Assembly: GCA_041649895.1 (NCBI GenBank)
Contig: JBAZMG010000037.1
Coordinates: 1 to 10,378, forward strand
DNA length: 10,378 nt
Origin: STD1-204 sp041649895
Lineage (GTDB): Bacteria > Patescibacteriota > Minisyncoccia > Minisyncoccales > Minisyncoccaceae
Direction of reading: 5' to 3'
Below are positions 1 to 5,777 of the stretch, piece by piece (positions within the stretch are counted from its first letter, which is position 1; every line of letters starts with the position of its first letter). The position numbers were made by a program, and so were the translations under genes. The notes under the pieces are model-generated. The model was not told where the DNA came from. It ran no database searches and saw nothing but the letters and a program-made list of their open reading frames with translations.

Positions 1-419
1 CCGGCAAAGGAGGCAAGGGTCAGACCCGCCGATCCGGTTTTAGGTTAAAACCATTGGTTAGAGAATGGCTTAAAAAATATCCCAAATTAAGAGGGTACAG
101 GTTTAGTGTGATTGAAGAAGCTCCTGACACGGTTGATATCGCGGCCTTGGAGAAAAAATTCAGCGCGCAAGAGATCGTTAACCCGAAAACATTGGCTGAA
201 AAAAAATTGATACACTCAAAGAACGGAAAATTGCCCAAAGTGAAAATAATGGGCGATGGCGAGATAACGAAAATCTTGATAATTTCCGGATGCAGGGTTT
301 CCGAAAAAGCCAGGCAAAAGATCGAGAAGGTCGGAGGAGAAATAAAGACCAAGCAGAAAAAAGCGAAAGCATTGACAGAAAAAGAACCAAAAGCGAAGAT
401 AAAAGAAAAAAGTAAATAA
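1..419 (+). CDS. rplO: 50S ribosomal protein L15 (uL15), C-terminal part
   Basis: Component of the large ribosomal subunit. The 5' end lies outside the window; complete codons begin at position 3. The visible part opens with the glycine/basic GKGGKGQ-type segment of the uL15 N-terminal tail. The globular domain follows, containing the signature KVKIMGDGEITK (family: K-V-L-G-x-G-E-L) and a C-terminal helix-turn ending VSEKARQKIEKVGGEI. A lysine-rich tail of about 24 residues follows the usual family end. The gene sits nine bases upstream of secY, the standard order at the end of the spc ribosomal operon, so the two are almost certainly cotranscribed. The identification rests on these motifs and the neighbour. 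The only oddity is the extended basic C-terminus. Confidence 0.93.
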   Translation, partial: GKGGKGQTRRSGFRLKPLVREWLKKYPKLRGYRFSVIEEAPDTVDIAALEKKFSAQEIVNPKTLAEKKLIHSKNGKLPKVKIMGDGEITKILIISGCRVSEKARQKIEKVGGEIKTKQKKAKALTEKEPKAKIKEKSK

Positions 420-428
420 AATCTATTT

Positions 429-1673
429 ATGATTTTTGATAAGCTTATCGAAATTTTCAAAGCAAAGGACTTGAGAAATAAAATCCTTTTCGTTTTGGGA
501 ATTTTTTTGGTTTTCAGGTTGATGGCGAATATTCCCGTTCCGGGAGTTGATGTTTTAAAGGTGCTGAATTTTGAGAATAATCAATATTTGGGACTCTTAA
601 ATGTGTTTACCGGAGGGGCGTTGGATAGGCTCTCAATTGTGATGCTTGGGCTTGGACCATATATTACAGCCACGATTATCTTACAACTTTTAACTTTGAT
701 CTTCCCCCAGATAGAAAAACTTTATAAAGAAGAGGGCGAGCAGGGGAGGCAAAAATTCAATCAGTACTGCCGAATAGCGGCAATCCCTCTTGCAATGCTC
801 CAGGGCTACGCGATGCTTATGCTTTTGAAAAGCCAAGGCATAGTTGGAGATCTTTCCTTGATAACATTGGTTGTTTCAATTTTGTCCATCGCGGGCGGAT
901 CAATGGTTTTGATGTGGCTCGGCGAATTGATTTCGGAGAAGGGAATCGGCAATGGTGTTTCTTTGCTTATTTTTGCGGGTATCGTTTCCGATTTTCCGAA
1001 CAATGTGTATAAAATGGCGCAATCATTTCAACAAACACAAATATTATATTACATAGCTTTTTTCGTTATCGCGCTATTGGTGATCGCGGCTGTTGTGTTT
1101 ATTAACGAAGGCAGGAGAAACGTGCCCGTGTCTTACGCGAAGAGAGTACGAGGCAACAAGCTCTACGGCGGCGCGTCCACTTATTTGCCTTTAAACATCA
1201 ATCCGGCTGGTGTGATTCCGATCATATTCGCCATCTCCATTTTAATGATTCCCGGGATGATCGCTTCTTTTTTCAAGATAACGGCTTTGGCCAATTTCTT
1301 CCAAAACCAGCTTGTTTACGGAATATTATATTTTCTTTTGGTTTTCATTTTTACTTTTTTCTACACCGCGGTTACGTTTGACCCGAAAAGCATTTCATCC
1401 AATTTACAGAAAACCGGAGGCTTTGTGCCCGGCATCAGACCCGGTGAAAATACCGCTGAGTTTTTAAAAAATATATTAAACAGGGTGCTTGTGATCGGAG
1501 CCACATTTTTGGGTTTGATCGCGATCTTGCCTTCCGTGATACAGGGACTTACGGGAGTTCAACAATTTACCTTTTTGATCGGAGGAACCGCGCTTTTGAT
1601 TTTGGTCTCCGTGGCGCTGGAGACAATGAAACAGATCGACGCCCAGCTTGAGATGAGGCACTACGACATCTAA
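429..1673 (+). CDS. secY: Protein translocase subunit SecY
   Basis: Channel-forming subunit of the SecYEG translocon in the cytoplasmic membrane. The 414-residue product is close to the usual SecY length (about 410-440). It shows the N-terminal cytoplasmic helix (IFDKLIEIFKAKDLRNKILF) leading into the first membrane segment with the IPVPGVD motif. The plug region and about ten hydrophobic segments follow. The cytoplasmic loop with RGNKLYGGASTYLPLNINPAGVIPIIF around residues 240-270 is the SecY ribosome/SecA-binding signature. The C-terminal EMRHYDI matches the family's end. No Shine-Dalgarno sequence is visible before the ATG, which lies nine bases after the rplO stop, so translational coupling to rplO is likely. 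A strong terminator follows, making this the end of the ribosomal operon transcript here. Confidence 0.97.
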   Translation: MIFDKLIEIFKAKDLRNKILFVLGIFLVFRLMANIPVPGVDVLKVLNFENNQYLGLLNVFTGGALDRLSIVMLGLGPYITATIILQLLTLIFPQIEKLYKEEGEQGRQKFNQYCRIAAIPLAMLQGYAMLMLLKSQGIVGDLSLITLVVSILSIAGGSMVLMWLGELISEKGIGNGVSLLIFAGIVSDFPNNVYKMAQSFQQTQILYYIAFFVIALLVIAAVVFINEGRRNVPVSYAKRVRGNKLYGGASTYLPLNINPAGVIPIIFAISILMIPGMIASFFKITALANFFQNQLVYGILYFLLVFIFTFFYTAVTFDPKSISSNLQKTGGFVPGIRPGENTAEFLKNILNRVLVIGATFLGLIAILPSVIQGLTGVQQFTFLIGGTALLILVSVALETMKQIDAQLEMRHYDI

Positions 1674-1683
1674 ACTAAGATTC

Positions 1684-1777
1684 GGGGCCGAGCCCTGTAC
1701 CGTACTTCAATCTTGTTGAAATTTCTTTACGGGGCTTCGCCCTGTACCGTGTTTCGACTTTGTCGAAACTCCGGTAC
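1684..1777 (+). repeat. Two tandem 47-bp imperfect repeats after secY
   Basis: Units 1684-1730 and 1731-1777 are exactly 47 bp each and agree at 34 of 47 positions by hand count. Each begins GGGGC, continues with GCCCTGTACCGT and carries an internal TTC..A...GT.GAAA inverted repeat, ending in TAC. The second unit has the better-matched stems and forms the body of the secY terminator. The first looks like a decayed copy. This resembles the short palindromic intergenic repeats seen in many CPR genomes; the family assignment is an inference. Confidence 0.75.
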
Positions 1778-1793
1778 GGGGTTTTGTTTTTTT
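1740..1793 (+). terminator. Rho-independent terminator after secY
   Basis: CCCTGTACCG (1740-1749) pairs over ten positions (one G-U) with CGGTACGGGG (1772-1781). The enclosed GTTTCGAC / GTCGAAAC pair adds eight more base pairs closed by a TTT loop. A T-rich tract, TTTTGTTTTTTT, follows at once. It should end the rplO-secY transcript. Confidence 0.85.
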
Positions 1794-1812
1794 ATTTAAA
1801 AAGAGTTATACT
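1784..1812 (+). promoter_or_regulatory. Possible promoter for adk-map
   Basis: TTGTTT (1784-1789), a 17-bp spacer and TATACT (1807-1812) form a reasonable sigma-70-type promoter. It is placed immediately behind the secY terminator and 29 bp before the adk start. The -35 lies inside the terminator T-tract, so the match may be partly fortuitous. Confidence 0.4.
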
Positions 1813-1841
1813 TATAAGGTAATAAGTTAATTATTCCATAA

Positions 1842-2450
1842 ATGACTAAAAAACCGTTAATCGTTACTTTTCTTGGAAAATCGGGCTCCGGCAAGGGAAC
1901 CCAAGTTAAACTGCTAAGGGATAAATTTGATTTGGATTATATCGGTACCGGAGAATTATTACGAGAGAGAAAAAAAACATCTGATTTTACGGGAACAAAG
2001 ATCGCGGAGGTAATAGATAGTGGTGGTATTAGCCCCACCTGCGTGGTTTTTTTTCTTTGGATGGCAAAACTGGAAGAATTCAAAAAAAAGACCGATTTCA
2101 ACGGCATAGTCTTTGACGGATCGCCGAGGAGGATCAAAGAAGCGTATATGCTTGACGAGGCCCTGGAATGGTACGAGTGGAACAATTCGGTCAAGGTTAT
2201 TCTTATTGACATTTCGGACGAGGAGGTTGAAAAGAGAATGCTCTTGCGCGCGAACGAAGCCGGAGCGGAAAAAAGACCGGAGGACTCTGTGGAGGGGATT
2301 AGAAAAAGGCTTGAGTGGTTCAAGGAAGAAGTTGGGCCGGTAATAAATTATTATGAAGAAAAAGGAAAATTGATAAAGATAAACGGCGAACAAACAATAG
2401 AAAAAGTTTTTGAAGATATATTAAAGGCAATTGAAAATGATAACGATTAA
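1842..2450 (+). CDS. adk: Adenylate kinase (short-LID form)
   Basis: Interconverts ATP + AMP and 2 ADP in the cytoplasm. The 202-residue protein has a Walker A loop GKSGSGKGT (residues 12-20; the family usually has GPPGAGKGT), the AMP-domain GTGELLR motif near 35-41, and DGSPRR (92-97) where DGFPR is normal. Arginines 132, 136, 145 and 154 are in the expected places around RPEDSVEGIRKRL. The LID is very short (roughly residues 137-147) and lacks the four-cysteine zinc knuckle and insertion of long bacterial Adk, so it resembles AK1/UMP-CMP kinases. The neighbours secY and map are classical for adk. There is no clear Shine-Dalgarno sequence before this ATG. A nucleoside-monophosphate kinase with other base preference is the main alternative. 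Confidence 0.88.
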   Translation: MTKKPLIVTFLGKSGSGKGTQVKLLRDKFDLDYIGTGELLRERKKTSDFTGTKIAEVIDSGGISPTCVVFFLWMAKLEEFKKKTDFNGIVFDGSPRRIKEAYMLDEALEWYEWNNSVKVILIDISDEEVEKRMLLRANEAGAEKRPEDSVEGIRKRLEWFKEEVGPVINYYEEKGKLIKINGEQTIEKVFEDILKAIENDND

Positions 2451-3237
2451 AACATTGGAGGAAATAAATGTGATGGAGTTGGGCGGGAAGAGGCTCGCCA
2501 AAATATTGGACACCCTGGGGGAATTGATCGTTCCCGACGCGCGAGGAGAAGATATTGAAAAAATGGCCGAAAAGCTGATCCGCGAAAGCGGAGGCAAATG
2601 CAATTTTAAAGAACAAGACGGCTTTCCGTCTTGCCTTTGTTTTTCCGTAAATAATGAGATCGTGCACGGTTTGCCCCGTGGGAAGGTTTTAAAAGAGGGG
2701 GATATAATGTCTCTGGATCTGGGGATTTTCTTTCCTTTGGAAGTTTTTCTTAAAAACAAGATCGATTATAAAAAATACCCGAACATTAGAAACGGATTTC
2801 ATACGGATATGGCGAAGACCTATTTGGTCGGCGATGTTGATCCGGAGCTGCAACGCCTCGTCCGAGTGACAAAGAAAGCCCTGAAGAGGGGATTGAAGAA
2901 AGTAAAGCCCGGAGTTACCTTTGGGGACATCGGCGAGACTATTGAGCGATACGTGGACAGCCAAGGATTCGGCATTGTGAGAGATCTGTGCGGTCATGGC
3001 ATTGGCAAAAATCTGCACGAAGATCCGGAAGTTTTAAATTACGGCAAAAGGCACAGCGGCGCGACACTTAAAGAGGGGATGGTGTTTTGCATTGAACCTA
3101 TGCTTACTAATGGCGGTATAAAAATAAAAAAAGGGAAGGATGGTTATTCGTACGTCACGGAAGACGGTTCCGCGGCTGCCCATTTTGAGCATATGGTGGC
3201 CGTTGTCAGGGGTGGCGCGATAGTGCTTAGCGAATAA
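2437..3237 (+). CDS. map: Methionine aminopeptidase, type I, with an insertion
   Basis: Removes the initiator methionine from nascent proteins. Numbered from the ATG at 2437 (266 residues), the dinuclear metal ligands are D94, D124, H187, E220 and E251, and the substrate-binding histidine is H77 in NEIVHGLP. I prefer this ATG to the in-frame TTG at 2431 because MITIKTLEEI matches the family start and an AAAGG lies nine bases upstream. The gene overlaps the end of adk by 14 bases, implying translational coupling. Oddity: the first two metal ligands are 30 residues apart rather than about 11 in E. coli Map, owing to an inserted loop at about residues 98-118. infA, the usual next gene, does not follow. 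Confidence 0.95.
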   Translation: MITIKTLEEINVMELGGKRLAKILDTLGELIVPDARGEDIEKMAEKLIRESGGKCNFKEQDGFPSCLCFSVNNEIVHGLPRGKVLKEGDIMSLDLGIFFPLEVFLKNKIDYKKYPNIRNGFHTDMAKTYLVGDVDPELQRLVRVTKKALKRGLKKVKPGVTFGDIGETIERYVDSQGFGIVRDLCGHGIGKNLHEDPEVLNYGKRHSGATLKEGMVFCIEPMLTNGGIKIKKGKDGYSYVTEDGSAAAHFEHMVAVVRGGAIVLSE

Positions 3238-3239
3238 AG

Positions 3240-3268
3240 TTGACATTACCGTTTTCGGAAGCTAAAAT
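3240..3268 (+). promoter_or_regulatory. Strong sigma-70-type promoter for the 73-residue gene
   Basis: TTGACA (3240-3245), an exact 17-bp spacer and TAAAAT (3263-3268): a consensus -35 and a near-consensus -10. It begins three bases after the map stop and points at the small gene starting at 3317, giving a predicted leader of about 40 nt. With the terminator at 3516-3568 it makes the small gene a separate transcription unit. Confidence 0.72.
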
Positions 3269-3316
3269 ATTAGAGGCACATTTACTTAGCCATTTAAAGA
3301 TTCAACGGGTGATATT

Positions 3317-3538
3317 TTGGATTCAAGTGAAGGACAGGACGTAGCCACAGAGAAGCAAAAGTACCTTGAAGGCCTCGGATTCAAGAGAGTGAAGATTACG
3401 CATCCGCAAACAACGGCGCCGCATAAACACGGCCAATTCGAGGAGTTGGACATTGGCAGTATTGCCAGAACCGTTCGGGAAAATGAAAAAAGAGCGCAGG
3501 CATTATTGCCGCAAAGTTTTGAGAAAACTCAAAACTGA
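3317..3538 (+). CDS. Hypothetical 73-residue protein, own transcription unit
   Basis: I do not recognise this protein. The reading frame has a TTG start and a TGA stop, with no ATG or GTG upstream in frame; the nearest upstream in-frame stop is a TAG shortly before. It is soluble, with no membrane segment or signal peptide. It has a charged N-terminal stretch, a basic middle (GLGFKRVKITHP), a histidine-rich turn (APHKHGQFEE) and a predicted C-terminal helix (GSIARTVRENEKRAQALL). Support for it being a gene is contextual: a near-consensus promoter lies about 50 bp upstream and a tandem-hairpin terminator overlaps its stop. GGGTG just before the TTG is a poor ribosome-binding site. A structured RNA rather than a protein cannot be ruled out. 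Confidence 0.55.
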   Translation: MDSSEGQDVATEKQKYLEGLGFKRVKITHPQTTAPHKHGQFEELDIGSIARTVRENEKRAQALLPQSFEKTQN

Positions 3539-3568
3539 CTTGTAGAAATACAAGCCTTTTTATTTTTT
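3516..3568 (+). terminator. Tandem-hairpin terminator after the 73-residue gene
   Basis: Two perfect hairpins in a row. GTTTTGAG-AAAA-CTCAAAAC (3516-3535) lies inside the last codons. CTTGTA-GAAA-TACAAG (3539-3554) has a GNRA tetraloop and is followed by CC and the T-rich run TTTTTATTTTTT (3557-3568). The second hairpin plus T-run is a textbook intrinsic terminator. Confidence 0.82.
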
Positions 3569-3578
3569 AGAAGAAATG

Positions 3579-3587
3579 TGTTATCAT
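3579..3587 (+). promoter_or_regulatory. Possible extended -10 promoter for galT-tpiA
   Basis: TGT followed by TATCAT (3582-3587) forms an extended -10 element without a good -35. It lies ten bases before the ATG at 3597, so a transcript starting at the usual distance would be leaderless or almost so. Consistent with this, no Shine-Dalgarno sequence precedes that ATG. Confidence 0.35.
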
Positions 3588-3596
3588 TTATCTAGT

Positions 3597-4589
3597 ATGG
3601 CAAAACAACCGATGAAAAAAGAAACGGAATTGAGATACGATCTTCTAACCGATGATTGGGTGGTTGTCGCTCCCGGCCGGGCAAAAAGATTCAGGGAAAA
3701 AAATCCTCTCGGAGTTTGCCCGTTTTGCGAAATCGAAAGCCAAAGGGAGCCGGCTTTGGTGTACTCGAACGGGGTAAAAAAAGACTCGGAAGATCTGAAA
3801 AATTGGACTACGGTCGTGATACCGAACAAATATCCGGTATGCAATCCTTATCAAAATCCGAAAAAAGAAAAAGAAAATGAATTTCGGTTGAAAATAAAAT
3901 CACCCGGATTTCACGAGCTTGTGATAACGCGAGACCATTCAAAGCCAATGGCCCTTTTGCCCCTGGGTAAGATAAAAGAAGTGTTTGATTGCTACAAAGA
4001 CAGGCTGACCGAATATAAAAAATACGATTTTGTGAAGCAGGTGGTCGTATTTCACAATCACGGTTCTGACGCGGCCGCGAGCCAGCCCCATCCGCATTCC
4101 CAGATATTGACGATGCCCTTGATAGACAAAGAGTTTGAAATAATACTGAATAATTCGGAAAAATATTTTAAAAAAAATAAAAAATGTTTGCAGTGCGAGA
4201 TCATTAATTTGGAGAAAAAAAATAAAGAAAGGATAGTTTTCGAAAACAAGGATTTTATTGCTTATTGCCCGTTCGCTCCGAAATTTCTTTTCGAGGTGAT
4301 CATAACCCCGAAAAAACATAACCCCGATTTTACTGAAATAAAGGATTCGGAAAAGCAAAGTTTGGCGGAAGCATTCAAACACATTTTGTTAAAGCTATAC
4401 AAAAAATTGGATAATCCGTCTTACAATTTTTACTTGCATACCGCGCCTTACGGGAAAAAATATCCTCATTTTCATTACTATTGGAAAATATTTCCACGTT
4501 TGTCGCCCTTGGCGGGTTTTGAACTTGGAGCCAATATGGAAATTTTAACAATGCTTCCTGAAGATCAAGCTAAATTTTTAAGAAAATGA
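3597..4589 (+). CDS. GalT/HIT-family hexose-1-phosphate nucleotidyl transferase
   Basis: Likely transfers a nucleotidyl group between a nucleotide-sugar and a hexose-1-phosphate through a covalent uridylyl- or adenylyl-histidine. From the ATG at 3597 the product has 330 residues. It has the GalT N-terminal RYDLLTDDWVVVAPGR motif, CPFC (41-44) as a zinc pair, NKYP, the catalytic SQPHPHSQ (nucleophile in the H-P-H at 165-167), a second half-domain with CLQC (197-200), and the C-terminal HFHYYWKIFPRL with GFELGANMEI. This two-domain pattern also fits ADP-glucose phosphorylase-like members, so I do not assert galT. The in-frame ATG at 3576 is rejected because it precedes the predicted promoter -10. 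It overlaps tpiA by ATGA, which implies cotranslation and a role in sugar-phosphate metabolism. Confidence 0.85.
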   Translation: MAKQPMKKETELRYDLLTDDWVVVAPGRAKRFREKNPLGVCPFCEIESQREPALVYSNGVKKDSEDLKNWTTVVIPNKYPVCNPYQNPKKEKENEFRLKIKSPGFHELVITRDHSKPMALLPLGKIKEVFDCYKDRLTEYKKYDFVKQVVVFHNHGSDAAASQPHPHSQILTMPLIDKEFEIILNNSEKYFKKNKKCLQCEIINLEKKNKERIVFENKDFIAYCPFAPKFLFEVIITPKKHNPDFTEIKDSEKQSLAEAFKHILLKLYKKLDNPSYNFYLHTAPYGKKYPHFHYYWKIFPRLSPLAGFELGANMEILTMLPEDQAKFLRK

Positions 4590-5371
4590 AAAAATTAATT
4601 GTCGGAAATTGGAAATGTAACCCCGCGAAATTATCGGACGCAATTAAAATAATCAGAGGCATTAGAAAGGCTTCGTCAAATTCAACCAAAGCCGAAGTCG
4701 TTATCTGTCCGCCTTATGTTTTTCTGATCGATCTCATAAAACAAGCAAAAAATACGGATATAAAGATTGGGGCGCAAAATTGTTTTTGGACGGAAGGGGG
4801 AGCGTTTACGGGCCAGATATCGTGCAAGATGATCAAAAATTCGGGATGTAAATATGTTATTATTGGCCACTCGGAAGCCAGGCAATTCAACAAAGAAACC
4901 AATGAAGAAATAAACCGAAAGATCCACAGTGCTCTCGAAGAAAAATTACTTCCTATTTTGTGCGTTGGTGAGAATGGGGGAGAGCGAAAGAAAGGAAAAA
5001 CATTTGAAATATTACGAACGCAAATAACCGAAGGTTTGGCAAAAATAAACAAATCCGATTTCAGTAAGATCACAATTGCTTACGAGCCGATCTGGGCGAT
5101 CGGCACCGGCAACTTCGCGGAACCGATGGAAATGAAAAAAGCCAAGGATTTTATAATCGGCCTTATCACTAAATTGGCGGGGAAAGAAAATACTTCAAAA
5201 ATAAGAGTGCTTTATGGCGGCAGTGTGAAATCGGAAAATGCCAGGCTTTATTTTAATGAAGCGCGAATGGATGGGTTGCTCGTGGGCGGGGCCTCGCTTG
5301 ATCCTAAAGAATTTTCCAAAATTATAAGGTCGGTTGTCCCACTTCGCTCCTTTGGAGCTACGCGAGACTAG
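4586..5371 (+). CDS. tpiA: Triosephosphate isomerase
   Basis: Interconverts dihydroxyacetone phosphate and glyceraldehyde 3-phosphate in glycolysis. The 261-residue product has every catalytic element: N8 and K10 in VGNWKCNP, H95 in GHSEAR, catalytic E167 in AYEPIWAIGTG with the mobile loop 6 that follows, and the phosphate-binding YGGSV and LLVGGASL motifs. In GHSEAR the more common GHSERR has lost one arginine, but the rest is normal. The start overlaps the upstream gene's TGA by four bases. The final residues, VPLRSFGATRD, extend past the normal family end and are encoded by a palindromic repeat. This suggests that a repeat insertion or loss of the original stop lengthened the frame. Confidence 0.97.
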   Translation: MKKLIVGNWKCNPAKLSDAIKIIRGIRKASSNSTKAEVVICPPYVFLIDLIKQAKNTDIKIGAQNCFWTEGGAFTGQISCKMIKNSGCKYVIIGHSEARQFNKETNEEINRKIHSALEEKLLPILCVGENGGERKKGKTFEILRTQITEGLAKINKSDFSKITIAYEPIWAIGTGNFAEPMEMKKAKDFIIGLITKLAGKENTSKIRVLYGGSVKSENARLYFNEARMDGLLVGGASLDPKEFSKIIRSVVPLRSFGATRD

Positions 5372-5416
5372 TCCCATTTTTGTGCTTCAATGGGCTTCAG
5401 TCTAAATTGGGACTAG
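5336..5416. repeat. Palindromic repeat over the 3' end of tpiA
   Basis: The hairpin GCTCC-TTT-GGAGC lies within CTTCGCTCC...GGAGCTACGCG in the last tpiA codons. Overlapping it, CTAGTCCCA (5368-5376) is an exact inverted match of TGGGACTAG (5408-5416), and GTCCCA recurs at 5336 and 5371. Neither hairpin is followed by a T-run on the plus strand, so this is not an obvious tpiA terminator. It looks like a REP-like element of the sort scattered through CPR genomes. Confidence 0.6.
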
Positions 5417-5420
5417 AATT

Positions 5421-5446
5421 AAAAAAACCCGCGTGGCAGCGGACTT
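5421..5446 (-). terminator. Terminator of cassette 1
   Basis: Read on the minus strand, AAGTCCGC pairs with GCGGGTTT over eight positions (two G-U) around the loop TGCCAC. Seven uninterrupted T residues (5427-5421) follow. On the plus strand the same place starts with A-run, so it works only for minus-strand transcription. Confidence 0.72.
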
Positions 5447-5493
5447 CGTTCTTTGAATTGAGAAAGAGAGTAAATCTCTTTTTTTCATGCGAA

Positions 5494-5559
5494 TTACTTC
5501 ACATACTTGCGGTACCTTGCCTGTTCTACGAGAGAACGGACCAGTTCGTAAATCGTAAT
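5494..5559 (-). CDS. Possible 21-codon ORF with ATT start
   Basis: On the minus strand AAGGAGG (5573-5567) is followed, seven bases later, by ATT and an open frame ending in TAA. The predicted peptide ends LVRSLVEQARYRKYVK, a basic amphipathic composition that looks protein-like. No ATG, GTG or TTG is available in this frame downstream of the ribosome-binding site. ATT is a rare start codon known mainly from infC. Either the peptide is real with a deliberately weak start, or the AAGGAGG belongs to an RNA structure. I do not recognise the peptide. Confidence 0.22.
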   Translation of the reverse strand: MTIYELVRSLVEQARYRKYVK

Positions 5560-5592
5560 AAGTGCACCTCCTTGTAAATGATCGATGTTAGG

Positions 5593-5620
5593 ATTATAGC
5601 ATATTAATTTTAAATTGCAA
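5593..5620 (-). promoter_or_regulatory. Promoter of cassette 1
   Basis: On the minus strand: TTGCAA (5620-5615), a 16-bp spacer and a consensus TATAAT (5598-5593). The nonamer ATAGCATAT occurs twice on the plus strand, at 5596-5604 and 5620-5628. The two copies are 24 bp apart, one overlapping the -10 and one abutting the -35, so they are possible sites for a regulator. Confidence 0.7.
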
Positions 5621-5636
5621 TAGCATATAGAGCTAA

Positions 5637-5659
5637 CGAGGTATTTGGAAAATACCCCG
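5637..5659 (-). terminator. Hairpin ending cassette 2
   Basis: CGAGGTATTT and AAATACCCCG pair over ten positions around a three-base loop. On the minus strand the following sequence is TTAGCTCTAT, only weakly T-rich. On the plus strand it is TTTATTC. It may serve as a weak terminator in either direction or as an RNA 3'-end stabiliser. Confidence 0.45.
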
Positions 5660-5726
5660 TTTATTCACTGTCTGTACGGCTCCCGAAGGAGCGTGAGTCT
5701 TTGCGCTTTTACGCCCGAGTGCCGAG

Positions 5727-5777
5727 TTAGGCTGACGCGCTGCCCACTTCACAAAGTACAATAAGGTCGCAACTCAT
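5727..5777 (-). CDS. Possible 16-residue peptide with strong ribosome-binding site
   Basis: Within cassette 2, AGGAGG followed by eight bases (CAAAAAAA) leads to ATG and a 16-codon frame, MSCDLIVLCEVGSASA, ending in TAA. The site and spacing are ideal, unlike those of the ordinary genes in this window, which lack clear Shine-Dalgarno sequences. It could be a leader peptide, a small protein, or a ribosome-contacting element within a structured RNA. The AGGAGG directly follows the CTGCC/GGCAG hairpin, so its accessibility may be controlled by folding. Confidence 0.28.
   Translation of the reverse strand: MSCDLIVLCEVGSASA

Larger units (their letters stand above)
5421..5587 (-). ncRNA. Candidate small RNA, cassette 1 (about 165 nt)
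   Basis: Defined by a promoter (5593-5620) and a terminator (5421-5446), both on the minus strand. Inside are a hairpin GTTCT-CTCGT-AGAAC and a short AGAG-ATTT-ACTCT-type stem. An AAGGAGG near the 5' end (5567-5573) is followed by a 21-codon frame. The length is compatible with 6S-type RNA, but I do not see the long paired rod with a central bubble. I also do not see the SRP GGAAG loop. It may instead be a leader-peptide or small-protein mRNA. The transcription unit is better supported than any function. Confidence 0.45.

Noticed and set aside
2431..2436. TTG start for map six bases before the ATG
   Set aside because: The ATG at 2437 gives the family-typical N-terminus and better spacing from AAAGG.
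3576..3596. Longer galT-like start adding seven residues (MCYHLSS)
   Set aside because: The added residues do not match the family start, and this ATG lies upstream of the predicted -10 element.
5380..5577. 65-codon plus-strand frame after tpiA
   Set aside because: It runs antisense through the cassette 1 terminator and promoter-proximal region, has no ribosome-binding site, and resembles nothing known.
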